From the NCBI RefSeq assembly GCF_021390395.1, contig NZ_JAJUWT010000002.1, forward strand, positions 414,134 through 478,133: DNA of 64,000 nucleotides, read 5' to 3'. The position numbers and the translations under genes were made by a program. This document shows, in pieces, positions 35,915 through 46,111 of the stretch (positions are counted from its first letter, which is position 1; each line of letters opens with the position of its first letter). The stretch comes from Saccharothrix sp. S26. Lineage in GTDB: Bacteria; Actinomycetota; Actinomycetes; Mycobacteriales; Pseudonocardiaceae. The notes under the pieces were generated by a model. That model saw nothing but the letters and a program-made list of their open reading frames with translations, made no database searches and was not told the DNA's origin.

Positions 35915-36474
35915 CGGGCTGCTTGGCCGGCGGCGGGGTCGAGCGGCTGATGGCGGTGCGGGGGCGGGCGCGGCTTGTGCCGGGGTAGGGCGGCGGCTCT
36001 GTGGCGGCAGTTCTGCGAGCGTGGCTCAGGGCTCAGGGCTCAGGGCTCAGGGCTCAGGGCTCGGTGGCTGCGGGCGGCGGGGCTGGGCGGTGGCGGCCGG
36101 CGGCGAGGGCTGGGCGGTGCGCCAGCGGCGGGGCTGGGTGGCTGTTGGGCCGGGCGGTTGTTGGGTTGGCTGGTGATGGCGGGTGTCGGTGGCTGCGTAG
36201 TGGGTCTGCTGGCGGTTGGCCGCTGAGGTCGGGTGGCTGAGTTGCCGGCGGCTGAGGGCTGGTCGTTGAGGGCCGTGGCTGGGGGCCGGGCCGGTGAGGG
36301 CCGGTGGGGTTGGTGCCTGAGCCGGCCTCCTTGCTTGTTCTAGGCGACGCGCGAAGTTGGTTTTGGTTCTGGGTCGGGTGCGCATTCGCTCGATGTGGTG
36401 ATCAAGGTTGACAGTGGTCGAGGTGGCTGGATGGCGTGCTGACCTTTGGTTTTCTGGTCGGCACGCCGCCCAGG
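35915..36474. other. gene-free spacer with short tandem repeats
   Basis: About 560 bases rich in G on the + strand; frames give Gly/Ala/Arg-rich low-complexity sequence. 36024-36058 is five perfect tandem copies of the 7-mer GCTCAGG, followed by GGCTGGG/CGGCGGGGCTGGG-like imperfect repeats up to about 36300. Nothing gene-like is visible. This is where trmH would normally be followed by pheS. Confidence 0.7.
36024..36058. repeat. (GCTCAGG)5 microsatellite
   Basis: Five exact 7-bp units plus a partial sixth. A non-multiple of three and outside any gene, so length changes would not alter a protein. Confidence 0.9.
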
Positions 36475-39273
36475 TCAGGCTTCCAGTTGGTGGTTGAGGG
36501 TGCGGAGCAGTGGGTCGCTCGCGGTGGGTTTGGATTGGGTGCGGAGGGATTCCTCGAGGACGTTGGCCAGGTCGCCGAGGATCTGTGGTGGGGTTTCGTC
36601 GTTGACCAAGCCGCCGGCGCGACGCGCTTCGGCTTCGGCGTTGGCAGGGTCGCCCGAGTCCAGCAGGAAGCGCGCGCCGCGGACCACGAGGAACGTTTGC
36701 CAGTCCTGGTCGCCCAGTTGGGCGGCCAGTTCCTCGGCGATGCCGTTCTGCTCGATGGCGGCCGCGTGGTCGCCCGCCTGGATGTGCAGGAACGCGCGGA
36801 TCGCGGCGATCCTGGCGGTGAGGTGGGTGCGGTGGTCCGGGTCGGCCACGGCCGGCAGCAGGGCTTCCGCGGCGGTCAGGGTGGTGGCGCACTCGGCGGC
36901 TTCGTCGTTCGGCAGGGCGGCGGCGGCTTCGACCAGGGAGCCGGCGGCTTCGGCCGGTTCGTCGACCTCCTGCCACGCGGCGGCCGCGCCCTGGTAAGCG
37001 GAGGCGGCCTCCAGCGGCAGGTCGAGGCGGCGCAGGACGCCGGCCAGGACGTCCAGCACCATGGCGCGTCGCCACGGCTCGTCGGCCGGGACCAGGCCCA
37101 GGGCCACTTCCAGGTGGCGGCGGGCGGCTTCGGTCTCGTCCAGCCGCGCGCACACCTGACCCAGGCGGTAGCGGACGGGGACGACGACGTCCGGGTCGAC
37201 CTCGCCGCCCTCGATCACGCGGACGGCTTCCTCCAGGGCTTCGGCGGCCTCGACGAAACGGCCCGCCTTGAGGTAGCCGCCGGCCAGCGCGTAGCACGCC
37301 TTGGCCACGTCGTCCGGCACACCGACTTCGTGCCCGGCGGTCACCGCGTCACGCAGCTCCGCCAGGTGCTCGGCCTCCGCGCCGAGCCGTTCGATCGACG
37401 CCACCCGCTGCCGGTGCGCCTCGGCGGTCCACGGGCCGCGCGGCGTGCCGAACGCGGACACGAACTCCGCGGCCGTCCGCACCGCCTGCTCGTCCCCGCG
37501 CACGGTCTGGATCTTCAGCAGCAGCCGCAACGCGTCGAACCGCACCGACGCGGACGGCCCGTCCGACAGGACGTCCACCACCTCGGCGTGGGCCTCGTCC
37601 AGCCGACCGGTGGTGGCCAGGTACTGGGCACGGTCGCAGCGCGTCCGCGACACCAGCTCCGGCACCTCCGCGCGGGCCAGCTCCAGCGCCTCCTCGGTCA
37701 ACGCGCCCTGCTCGTCGACCTCGTCCGCGTCCGCCAGCAGGTCCGCCAGCAACACCCTCACCAGCACCCGCGTGTACGGGGTGCCGGTCGCGTCCGCCTC
37801 GGCCAGGCAGGTGCGCGCGATCGCCGTGGACTCCGCCGGCCCGCTGTCCTCCGCGCGCAGCCCCGCACCCCGCGCCCGGTACCGGTTGGCCAGGTCGTGC
37901 TCGCCGCACGCCTCCAGCCGCTCGATCGCCGCGTCCAGCTCGGCCAGCACCTCTTCCTTCGGCCGCGAATGCCCGCCCACGATCGCCCGCCGCGCCGCGA
38001 CCATCGCGCCCAACGCCTCGGGCAGCAACGGGTCCATGTCCGGCGGCAACGACCGCAGCAGCCGCATGCCGACGATGAACTCGCCGCTGTCGAACGCCTC
38101 GCACAGCCGCTGCGCCAGCTCGACCGGGTCGCCGACCGACACCGGCTCCTCCTCCACGACCGGCGGGGGAGCGGCCGCGACCGGCACGGCCAGCGGCACG
38201 GGGATCGTGTCCGGCGCGGCCAACGTCGCCCGGATCCGGGTGCTCACCGCGTCACTGCCGTTGCGCCGGTCGAACCGGGACGCGAGCTCCAACGCCTGCG
38301 ACTCCAACAGCTCCCTCAGCTCCGGCGCGGACAGCACGGTCGTCCGCCCGTCACGCGGCACGGCGAACTCCTCGTCCGGAGACACGCGGCTGAGCAGCAG
38401 CGCCGCCCCCGCCGCGAAGTGCATCGCCCGGGACGGGCTGGTCGAGTGGTGCACCCGGTGCAGGTGGCCGCGCAGCAGCTCCACGCCGCGGCGCACGTTG
38501 CCCGACGTCGCGCAGAACTCCAGGTGGTCGTCCAGGTAGCCGCCGACCAGGTCGTCGCGCACCAGCCGGTACGCCACCACGTGCGCCTCCCGCGCCCGGT
38601 CCACGTCGCCCAGCGCCACGAACGCGGGCGTCAGCGTGGTCAGGATGCCCTGCGGCTGGGTCGCGCAGCCGGTGTCCTGCGCCAACTGGTGCTCGGCGTG
38701 CGCGACGGCCTCGGCGTGCCTGCCCTGCCGGATCAGGTGACCGGCCTGCTCCTCGACGACGCACGCCTCGCAGTCGCTCATCGGGCCGCGGTCCATCGCC
38801 AGGTAACGCGCGAAGTGCTCCCGGTACGCCTCGTCGTCGCCGACGTGCGCGGCGAGGTCGGCCCGCGCGCCGTGCACCGGCTGCATCGAGTACCCGAGCC
38901 GCTGGTAGCGCTCGGCGAGCTGGTCCACGAACGAGCCGATCTGCTCCAGCGTGAACCGCGGATCCGCGATCAGGCCGCTGACGATCCACTTGTGCGCCCA
39001 GTCGTAGCTGTGCGTCTCCCACTCGTCGAACGCGGTGGGGTCGCGCTGCTCGGCCGCGCCGCACCACGCGAACGGGGCCAGCATCAGGTCGTAGCGGCCC
39101 AGGTCGTAGGCGGAGCGGATCAACGCGATCCGGCAGCTCACCGCGAGCGGCAGGTGGTCGAGGGCGTCGGCGGCACGGGCCGCGCGCTCCAGCGCCTCGT
39201 GCCGGGGCATGCCCTCCGGCATGTGGTATGCCTCGACGAACTGCCGTTCGGCGGCTTCCTTGTCCTCGTTCAC
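36475..39273 (-). CDS. large TPR-repeat protein coupled to HSP90 homologue
   Basis: 932 aa, soluble, nearly all alpha-helical. Repeating two-helix units with TPR spacing run throughout: ERAARAADALDHLPLAVSC, LIRQGRHAEAVAHAEHQLAQ, ATTGRLDEAHAEVVDVLSD, ALAGGYLKAGRFVEAAEALEEA. A Pro-rich hinge (PVPLAVPVAAAPPPVVEEEP, about 355-375) splits it in two superhelices. No enzyme motif is seen. GTG 39273 overlaps the TGA of the HSP90 gene (GTGA), so the two proteins are made together; in eukaryotes TPR proteins are HSP90 co-chaperones, which makes physical partnership a fair inference. Gene ends in the repeat-rich spacer without a clear terminator. Confidence 0.85.
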   Translation of the reverse strand: MNEDKEAAERQFVEAYHMPEGMPRHEALERAARAADALDHLPLAVSCRIALIRSAYDLGRYDLMLAPFAWCGAAEQRDPTAFDEWETHSYDWAHKWIVSGLIADPRFTLEQIGSFVDQLAERYQRLGYSMQPVHGARADLAAHVGDDEAYREHFARYLAMDRGPMSDCEACVVEEQAGHLIRQGRHAEAVAHAEHQLAQDTGCATQPQGILTTLTPAFVALGDVDRAREAHVVAYRLVRDDLVGGYLDDHLEFCATSGNVRRGVELLRGHLHRVHHSTSPSRAMHFAAGAALLLSRVSPDEEFAVPRDGRTTVLSAPELRELLESQALELASRFDRRNGSDAVSTRIRATLAAPDTIPVPLAVPVAAAPPPVVEEEPVSVGDPVELAQRLCEAFDSGEFIVGMRLLRSLPPDMDPLLPEALGAMVAARRAIVGGHSRPKEEVLAELDAAIERLEACGEHDLANRYRARGAGLRAEDSGPAESTAIARTCLAEADATGTPYTRVLVRVLLADLLADADEVDEQGALTEEALELARAEVPELVSRTRCDRAQYLATTGRLDEAHAEVVDVLSDGPSASVRFDALRLLLKIQTVRGDEQAVRTAAEFVSAFGTPRGPWTAEAHRQRVASIERLGAEAEHLAELRDAVTAGHEVGVPDDVAKACYALAGGYLKAGRFVEAAEALEEAVRVIEGGEVDPDVVVPVRYRLGQVCARLDETEAARRHLEVALGLVPADEPWRRAMVLDVLAGVLRRLDLPLEAASAYQGAAAAWQEVDEPAEAAGSLVEAAAALPNDEAAECATTLTAAEALLPAVADPDHRTHLTARIAAIRAFLHIQAGDHAAAIEQNGIAEELAAQLGDQDWQTFLVVRGARFLLDSGDPANAEAEARRAGGLVNDETPPQILGDLANVLEESLRTQSKPTASDPLLRTLNHQLEA

Positions 39274-41024
39274 GGGTGATCCCCCACAGCGCGGTCCAGC
39301 AGTTCCAGGAACGAACGGTTCAGCGCCGCGGTGTCCTTCGGGCGCATCGGACGTCGTGCCTGCAGCAAGGCGTGCACGTACAGCGACTCCACGGTCAGCT
39401 CCACCAGCGCCGGGTCGGTCAGTTGCGCGAGCCGCCGCACCAGCGGGTTGCGGCAGTTGAGCACGAGCCGCTGCGCCGCGTCCGACGTCGACTCGACCAG
39501 GCTGCCCAGCAGTTCCGCCCACAGCGGGTCGGCCTGCTCACCGACCTGCTGGGCGTCGCGCCTGCGCTCGGCCTCGACGTTGGTGACCAGCAGCGCGGGC
39601 AGCGAGCCCGGGTCGAAGTCACGCGGCACGGCCTCGCAGTCGTGCCGCTCCAGCACCTCCTTGGCCGTGGTGAACCGCTCGCGCAACGCGCGCTCCAGCT
39701 CCGGGTCCGGGTCGCCCAACGCGGCCAGCACCTCGCTCGGCGCGACGCGGCGCGCGGCGGCGGGCCCGTCCAGCGCGACCAGCCGCTCCATGATCTCCGC
39801 GTCGTAGGCGTAGCCCGCGTTGACCAGGCCCATGCCCTGGGCGTGCGCGACCGGCGCGAGCTGGCGGAACTCGTCCACGTCCGGCACGTGCGCGATGACG
39901 CCGTGCTTGCGGCGGAACTGGCGCAGCGACTGCGGGCCGTCGGTGGTCTCGAACGGCAGCCACCGCTCGACCAGCCGCAGCATCTCGTCGTCGACCCGGG
40001 CCAGGGACTTGATGCCCAGGTGGTGGGCGTCGAGCAGGGCACGGGTGCGCTCGGGGTCGGTCGCGTCGAGCCGGACCAGCCAGTCGCGGACCTGGCGACC
40101 CAGCTCCTCCCGCACGGCCAGCAGCGTCTCGTCCTGGTAGAGCGACTCACGGCTCGCGGTGGGCCGCAACGACGTCGAGTCGACCACGCAGCGCACGAAG
40201 TACGCCCACTCCGGGAGCAGGCCCTCGATGGCGTCACCGACGAGCATCCGCTTCAGGTACACGCGGTGCGACTGGCGGGCGCCGGGGTGCACGCCGCGCG
40301 GCAGCACGTACGCGACGCCGCGCAGGCCGACCGTCGGCACCTCCACTGCGATCGCGTCGAACGGCCGCACGCCCAGCACGCGCTCGCCGTAGGACAACGC
40401 GTCCTCCACCCACGGCAGCTCGCCGTGCGTGACGACCTCGTCGCCGACCCTCACCGTGACCGGCAGCAGCTCGCCGTACTCGGTGACCAGTGCCTTGACC
40501 ACGTCGTGCTCGAGCCAGTGCTCCGAGTCGCGGTGCGGCACCAGCTCGATGGTGGTGCCGACGTCGGCGCGCGCGTCATCGTCCATTTCGACCTCGTAGT
40601 TGCCCGCCGCGTCGGCCGTCCAGCGCACCGCCGGGCCGCCCCGGACGGACCGCGTGACGAGCCGGATGCGGTCGGCGACCAGGAACGCCGACAGCAAACC
40701 GACGCCGAACTGGCCGAGGAAGCCCTGGCGGGCGAAGCCGAGGTCGTCGCGCTTGGACGTGCGGCCGAGCGTGGACAGCAGGTCGTGCACCTCGCGCTCG
40801 GTGAGGCCGATGCCGGTGTCGGAGATGCGGAAGGTGCCGCCGGGGGACCCGACCGGCTCGATCACGACCTCGCCCGGCGCGTCCGGTTGCAGCGCGCGGC
40901 GGGCGGTGATCGCGTCCACCGCGTTCTGCAGCAGTTCGCGCGCGTACACCCGCGGGCTGCTGTAGAGGTGGTGGCTGAGCAGGTCGATGATCCCGCGCAG
41001 GTCGACACCGAAGGTGTGTGCCAT
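39270..41024 (-). CDS. HSP90 family protein (HtpG-like)
   Basis: 584 aa, a little shorter than E. coli HtpG. GHKL ATPase domain: ELLQNAVDAITARR (Asn motif), ISDTGIGLTEREV (Asp motif), GFLGQFGVGLLSAFLVAD (lid and G motif), then VGTTIELVPH. Middle domain: VYLKRMLVGDA, LPEWAYFVRCVVDS, PTASRESLYQD, where the catalytic Arg of HSP90 (usually in NVSRE) is in the SRES segment. The C-terminal 200 residues are divergent from HtpG and lack a MEEVD tail. ATG 41024; -10 TAGAAT upstream. Operon with the TPR gene. Client unknown. Confidence 0.9.
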   Translation of the reverse strand: MAHTFGVDLRGIIDLLSHHLYSSPRVYARELLQNAVDAITARRALQPDAPGEVVIEPVGSPGGTFRISDTGIGLTEREVHDLLSTLGRTSKRDDLGFARQGFLGQFGVGLLSAFLVADRIRLVTRSVRGGPAVRWTADAAGNYEVEMDDDARADVGTTIELVPHRDSEHWLEHDVVKALVTEYGELLPVTVRVGDEVVTHGELPWVEDALSYGERVLGVRPFDAIAVEVPTVGLRGVAYVLPRGVHPGARQSHRVYLKRMLVGDAIEGLLPEWAYFVRCVVDSTSLRPTASRESLYQDETLLAVREELGRQVRDWLVRLDATDPERTRALLDAHHLGIKSLARVDDEMLRLVERWLPFETTDGPQSLRQFRRKHGVIAHVPDVDEFRQLAPVAHAQGMGLVNAGYAYDAEIMERLVALDGPAAARRVAPSEVLAALGDPDPELERALRERFTTAKEVLERHDCEAVPRDFDPGSLPALLVTNVEAERRRDAQQVGEQADPLWAELLGSLVESTSDAAQRLVLNCRNPLVRRLAQLTDPALVELTVESLYVHALLQARRPMRPKDTAALNRSFLELLDRAVGDHP

Positions 41025-41065
41025 GGGAGTGGAGTTCACCTCGGTCAGGTCACGGGGGAGGGACG

Positions 41066-41071
41066 ATTCTA
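41066..41071 (-). promoter_or_regulatory. -10 box of the HSP90-TPR operon
   Basis: TAGAAT read leftward, 41 bases before the HSP90 ATG; a weak -35 (TCACAA) lies about 16 bases upstream. Ribosome site GAGGTGA 12 bases from the ATG. Confidence 0.45.
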
Positions 41072-41164
41072 AGGGCGTGCCGGCGGCTTGTGACCCGGTT
41101 TTCCGCTGATCGCCCGCCGGGGTCCTGCCCGCGCGGTAGAGACTGCCACGCCCCACCGACAATT

Positions 41165-41615
41165 CCGGTCGCCGCCGGGTGGGACTTCTTCGTCTCGCAG
41201 GACGACCGCGCCTGGGCCGAGTGGTGGCCTGGGAACTGGAGGAAGCCGGTACCGCGTGCTGGTTCAGGCGTGGGACGTGGTGCCGGGCAGCGACTGGGTC
41301 AACGGCATGGACGCGGGCGTGCGGGGTGCTTCGTGCGCAGCGCGAGCGGCTGGTGCTGCGCGTGGAGGACTGCGAACGGCCCGGGTTGTCGGGGTCGGTG
41401 GTGTCGGTGGACTTGTCCGGCGTGCCGGAAGCCGAGTCCCGGGAACGGCTGCACCGCGCCGTCCGGGGTGCGGTCGACGGGCGGGGTCGGCGAGTCGCGT
41501 ACCCGGGGCCGACCGCGCGCCTGAGCACCTCGGTGCCGAGCTGGGACGTGCTGCCGAGGCTCGACTGCTGCTCGAACGCGCCGAGGGGATTCGCGCCAAG
41601 GACATCCCCGCCTAG
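41165..41615 (+). pseudogene. TIR-domain gene remnant, at least three frameshifts
   Basis: Protein similarity hops between all three frames: GWDFFVSQDDRAWAEW (about 41179-41225), then VVAWELEEAG, then YRVLVQAWDVVPGSDW and VNGMDAGVRGAS, then RLVLRVEDCERPGL and SVVSVDLSGVPEAESRERL, then AEARLLLERAEGIRAKDIPA to a TAG. Joined, they follow the order of actinomycete TIR domains (family form DFFVSYTxADRAWAEWIAWELEEAGY ... is recalled knowledge), with an internal deletion of the middle helix after MDAGVRGA. It lies divergently from the HSP90 gene and just before pheS. TIR proteins are NADases or scaffolds in defence; this copy is dead. Confidence 0.75.
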
Positions 41616-41700
41616 CTCCGCGTTCACTCGAACGGGTGGGGAACGCCTGGTCGGACGGCGGTGAGGGTGGTGGATGGCGGATCACCTAGGATCGGACCGC

Positions 41701-41723
41701 CCCTCCGCGTGCCTCGTGGAGGG
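41701..41723 (+). promoter_or_regulatory. hairpin in the pheS leader
   Basis: CCCTCC-11-GGAGGG (with CGCG/CGTG extending it), ten bases after a -10-like TAGGAT (41687-41692) and 40 bases before the pheS ATG. No Phe-rich leader peptide is visible between them, so it is not a classical attenuator; effect unknown. Confidence 0.35.
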
Positions 41724-41727
41724 CTGA

Positions 41728-42831
<1,104 letters not shown>

Positions 42832-42834
42832 CCG

Positions 42835-45312
42835 GTGCGCATTCCGGTTACCTGGCTGGTCGAGAACCTCGAGTTCGCCGAGACGCCCACGCCCGAGCAG
42901 CTCGCCGAGGCGTTCGTCCGCATCGGCATCGAGGTCGAGGACGTCCACAAGCTCGACTCCGTCACCGGTCCGCTCGTCGCGGGCCGCGTGGTGGAGATCG
43001 AGGAGCTGACGGAGTTCAAGAAGCCGATCCGCTACTGCCAGGTCGAGGTCGGCCCGGACCAGGTCAACGGCATCGTCTGCGGCGCGTCGAACTTCCAGGA
43101 GGGCGACACGGTCGTGGTGGCGCTGCCCGGCGCGGTGCTGCCCGGCGACTTCACCATCTCCGCCCGCAAGACCTACGGCCGCACCAGCAACGGCATGATC
43201 TGCTCGGCCGCCGAGCTGGGCTTGGGCGACGACCACTCGGGCATCATGGTGCTGCCCAGCGGCACGGCGCAGCCCGGTGACGACGCGCTGGAGCTGCTCG
43301 GCCTGAGCGACACCGTGATCGAGGTCGCGCCGACCCCCGACCGGGGCTACGCCTTCTCGGTGCGCGGCCTGGCCCGCGAGATCGCGTGCGCGTTCGACGT
43401 GCCCTACCGCGACCCCGGCACGGCCGAGGTGCCCGAGGGCGAGGGCGAGGTGCTGCCGGTCACCGTCGAGGACGCGGCCGCGTGCCCCCGGTTCGTGGCC
43501 CGGCGGGTCAGCGGCGTCGACCCGACCGCGCCGACGCCGTGGTGGATGCGCCGCAGGCTGATGCTGGCGGGCATCCGGTCGATCTCGCTGCCGGTGGACG
43601 TCACCAACTACGTGATGCTGGAGCTGGGCCAGCCGCTGCACGCGTTCGACGCGGCGAAGGTCCAGGGCGGCCTGGTGGTGCGGCGCGCGGCGGCCGGCGA
43701 GAAGCTGACCACGCTGGACGAGCAGGTCCGCGCGCTGGACCCGGACGACATCGTGATCGCCGACGACAGCGGCGTGATCTCGCTGGCCGGCGTGATGGGC
43801 GGCGCGAGCACCGAGGTGTCGTCGACCAGCTCGGACATCCTGCTGGAGGCGGCGAACTGGGACCCGGCGTCCATCGCCCGCACGGTGCGCAGGCACAAGC
43901 TGCCCAGCGAGGCGGCGAAGCGGTTCGAGCGCACGGTGGACCCGGCGCTGGCCCCGGTCGCGCTGGAGCGCGCGGCCCGGCTGCTGGACATGTTCGGCGA
44001 CGGCAGCATCAAGCCGGGCCGCACGGACGTGGGCGCGCCGCCGGTGCCGAAGCCGGTGTCGATGCCGATCAACCTGCCCGACCGGGTCGCCGGGGTGAAC
44101 TACGCCCGCGGCGTGACCGCGCGCCGGCTCGGCCAGATCGGCTGCCAGGTCGAGGTCACCACCGGTGACGACGGCACGACCATGGTCACCGCGATCCCGC
44201 CGACGTGGCGCGCGGACCTGACCCAGCCCGCGGACCTGGTGGAGGAGGTGCTGCGGCTGGAGGGCTACGACACGATCCCGTCCACGCTGCCGCCCGCGCC
44301 CGCCGGTCGGGGGTTGACCGAGCAGCAGCGCCGTCGCCGCACGGTGTCGCGCGCGTTGGCGGAGAACGGGTTCGTCGAGGTCAAGCCGTTCCCGTTCGTC
44401 GCGCCGTCGGTGTTCGGCGCGCTCGGCCTGCCCGAGGGCGACGTGCGGCGCAACACGGTGAGCGTGCTCAACCCGCTGGAGGCCGACAAGCACGCGCTGG
44501 CCACCACCCTGGTGCCGGGCCTGCTGGAGGCCGTGCAGCGGAACCTGGCGCGCGGCCAGAAGGACCTCGCGGTCTACACGATCGCGCAGGTGACGCTGCC
44601 GCGTTCGCAGCAGGTCCCGGTGCCGCAGGTCGGGGTGGGCGAACGGCCGTCGGACGCGCAGGTGGCGTCGTTGCTGGCGGCGCTGCCGCAGCAGCCGGTG
44701 CACGTGGCGGCCGTGCTGGCGGGCCACCGCGAGCAGGCGGGCTGGTGGGGCAAGGGCAGGCAGGCGGACTGGGCGGACGCGGTGCAGGCCGCGCGGCTGG
44801 TCGGCCAGGCCTACGGGGTGGAGCTGACCGTGGTCGCCTCCGACCTCGCGCCGTGGCACCCGGGCCGGTGCGCGGAGCTGCGGGTCGGCGACTGGCCGGT
44901 GGGCCACGCGGGCGAGCTGCACCCGAAGGTCGTGGAGGCGCTGGGCCTGCCGAAGCGGACCGTGGCGATGGAGCTGGACCTCGACGCGCTGCCGTTGAGC
45001 GACCACCGGCCCGCGCCGGTGGTGTCGGCGTACCCGCCGGTGCTGCTGGACGTGGCCGTGGTCGTGCCGGTGGACGTGCCCGCCGAGCAGGTGGGGCGGG
45101 TGCTGCGCGGCGGCGGTGGCGCGTTGCTGGAGGACATCCGGCTGTTCGACGTCTACACCGGTGACCAGGTCGGCGAGGGCAAGCGGTCGCTGGCGTACTC
45201 GCTGCGGTTCCGGGCGCCGGACCGCACGTTGACCGTGGAGGAGGCGACGGCGGCGCGGGACGCGGCCGTGGCCGCCGCGGCGGAGCGCTTCGGCGCGGTG
45301 CTGAGAGGCTGA
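42835..45312 (+). CDS. pheT: phenylalanine--tRNA ligase beta subunit
   Basis: 825 aa. Domains in order: EMAP-II-like tRNA-binding (40-150, VGPDQVNGIVCGASNF), B3/4 editing (210-380, LPVDVTNYVMLELGQPLHAFDA and GVMGG), B5 (about 400-470), class II-like core, and the C-terminal anticodon-binding FDX-ACB domain (730-825). GTG start 42835 with GGAGG eight bases upstream. Followed by a strong terminator. Confidence 0.97.
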   Translation: MRIPVTWLVENLEFAETPTPEQLAEAFVRIGIEVEDVHKLDSVTGPLVAGRVVEIEELTEFKKPIRYCQVEVGPDQVNGIVCGASNFQEGDTVVVALPGAVLPGDFTISARKTYGRTSNGMICSAAELGLGDDHSGIMVLPSGTAQPGDDALELLGLSDTVIEVAPTPDRGYAFSVRGLAREIACAFDVPYRDPGTAEVPEGEGEVLPVTVEDAAACPRFVARRVSGVDPTAPTPWWMRRRLMLAGIRSISLPVDVTNYVMLELGQPLHAFDAAKVQGGLVVRRAAAGEKLTTLDEQVRALDPDDIVIADDSGVISLAGVMGGASTEVSSTSSDILLEAANWDPASIARTVRRHKLPSEAAKRFERTVDPALAPVALERAARLLDMFGDGSIKPGRTDVGAPPVPKPVSMPINLPDRVAGVNYARGVTARRLGQIGCQVEVTTGDDGTTMVTAIPPTWRADLTQPADLVEEVLRLEGYDTIPSTLPPAPAGRGLTEQQRRRRTVSRALAENGFVEVKPFPFVAPSVFGALGLPEGDVRRNTVSVLNPLEADKHALATTLVPGLLEAVQRNLARGQKDLAVYTIAQVTLPRSQQVPVPQVGVGERPSDAQVASLLAALPQQPVHVAAVLAGHREQAGWWGKGRQADWADAVQAARLVGQAYGVELTVVASDLAPWHPGRCAELRVGDWPVGHAGELHPKVVEALGLPKRTVAMELDLDALPLSDHRPAPVVSAYPPVLLDVAVVVPVDVPAEQVGRVLRGGGGALLEDIRLFDVYTGDQVGEGKRSLAYSLRFRAPDRTLTVEEATAARDAAVAAAAERFGAVLRG

Positions 45313-45320
45313 CGCGGGGG

Positions 45321-45348
45321 CCCGGATCCGCACTGGTGCGGGTCCGGG
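45321..45348 (+). terminator. pheST terminator
   Basis: 12-bp stem CCCGGATCCGCA / TGCGGGTCCGGG (one G-U) with loop CTGG, nine bases after the pheT stop. Confidence 0.8.
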
Positions 45349-45496
45349 TCTACGCCTCCCGGGTGAATCACCTGGGGGTGCGGGCAGGGTGAACGTGCAG
45401 TTCACGCGGTGTCGCGTGGCGTGTCAAGAGGTCCAAAGGCCCTAGTTTCCGGGTCGGCCAGATCCTTGCGCACAGGTTGAACGTTCTCCAAGATTG

Positions 45497-45590
45497 GCTT
45501 CGCGGCCCGCTGGGCCGAGGGGCGAAGCGATGAACCGCCGGGCGAGTCTGGTCGCCGGTCCGACGGGGAGCTAGCGGCGAACCCACCGCC
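45497..45590 (+). ncRNA. structured 5' leader, possible cis-regulatory RNA
   Basis: Nested hairpin GCTTCG-CGGCCC-3-GGGCCG-AGGGG-CGAAGC (45497-45528), followed by a second helix with CCGGGCGA / TCGCCGG (about 45537-45557) and the purine-rich block GACGGGGAGCTAGCGGCGAA. It ends about 30 bases before the start of the next gene, as a riboswitch would. The AGCTA block loosely recalls the c-di-AMP (ydaO-type) class common before actinomycete envelope genes, but I cannot confirm a match. Confidence 0.35.
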
Positions 45591-45619
45591 TGGAGCAGCA
45601 ATCCTAGTGAGGTTGCCTC

Positions 45620-46111
45620 ATGCGCAGCTTGGGCCCGCGGATGGAAGTCGCCGTCGCCATGACCATCCTCGGCGTGGGCGCCGCCGTGGTGGCGGCCATG
45701 CACCTGACCTGGCCGGAACCGGAGCTGCCAGTCATGGCGTACTCGGTGAGCGGCGGCGAGGTGACCGAGCTGGAGGCGTTCGAGATCACCGACGTCAGCG
45801 GCGGCGCGGTCGAGCTGACGCCGGGCAGCGAGGGCGTGCGCGTGGTGCGGCTGTCCAACCCGAACAGCGTCGACATCGTGGTGCTGACGTTGCAGGCCGA
45901 GCCGGGCCAGCCGTTGGACGCGGCGCAGCACCGGGTGCCGGGGTGCCCGTCCAGCGTGCTGACCGTGGCGCCGATGGCGGAGCCGGTGACGATCCCGCCG
46001 TCCGGGTCGGTCGAGGTGGAGATGGTCGTGCAGATCGCGCACGACGTGCCGAGCGCGTGCACGGACCTGGTGTTCCCGCTGACGTACTCGGGCCGGGCCG
46101 CCCGCGCCTAG
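45620..46111 (+). CDS. membrane-anchored or exported protein of unknown function
   Basis: 163 aa. One hydrophobic N-terminal helix (about 9-28, VAVAMTILGVGAAVVAAMHL) with no clear signal-peptidase site, then an outward-facing beta-rich domain (VRVVRLSNPNSVDIVVLTLQ, VEVEMVVQIAHDVPSACTDLVFPLTY) with two Cys that could pair. The pattern resembles an immunoglobulin-like fold found in actinomycete wall-associated proteins. ATG 45620 has GTGAGG ten bases upstream. Its TAG overlaps the stop of the convergent repair gene by four bases. Confidence 0.7.
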   Translation: MRSLGPRMEVAVAMTILGVGAAVVAAMHLTWPEPELPVMAYSVSGGEVTELEAFEITDVSGGAVELTPGSEGVRVVRLSNPNSVDIVVLTLQAEPGQPLDAAQHRVPGCPSSVLTVAPMAEPVTIPPSGSVEVEMVVQIAHDVPSACTDLVFPLTYSGRAARA

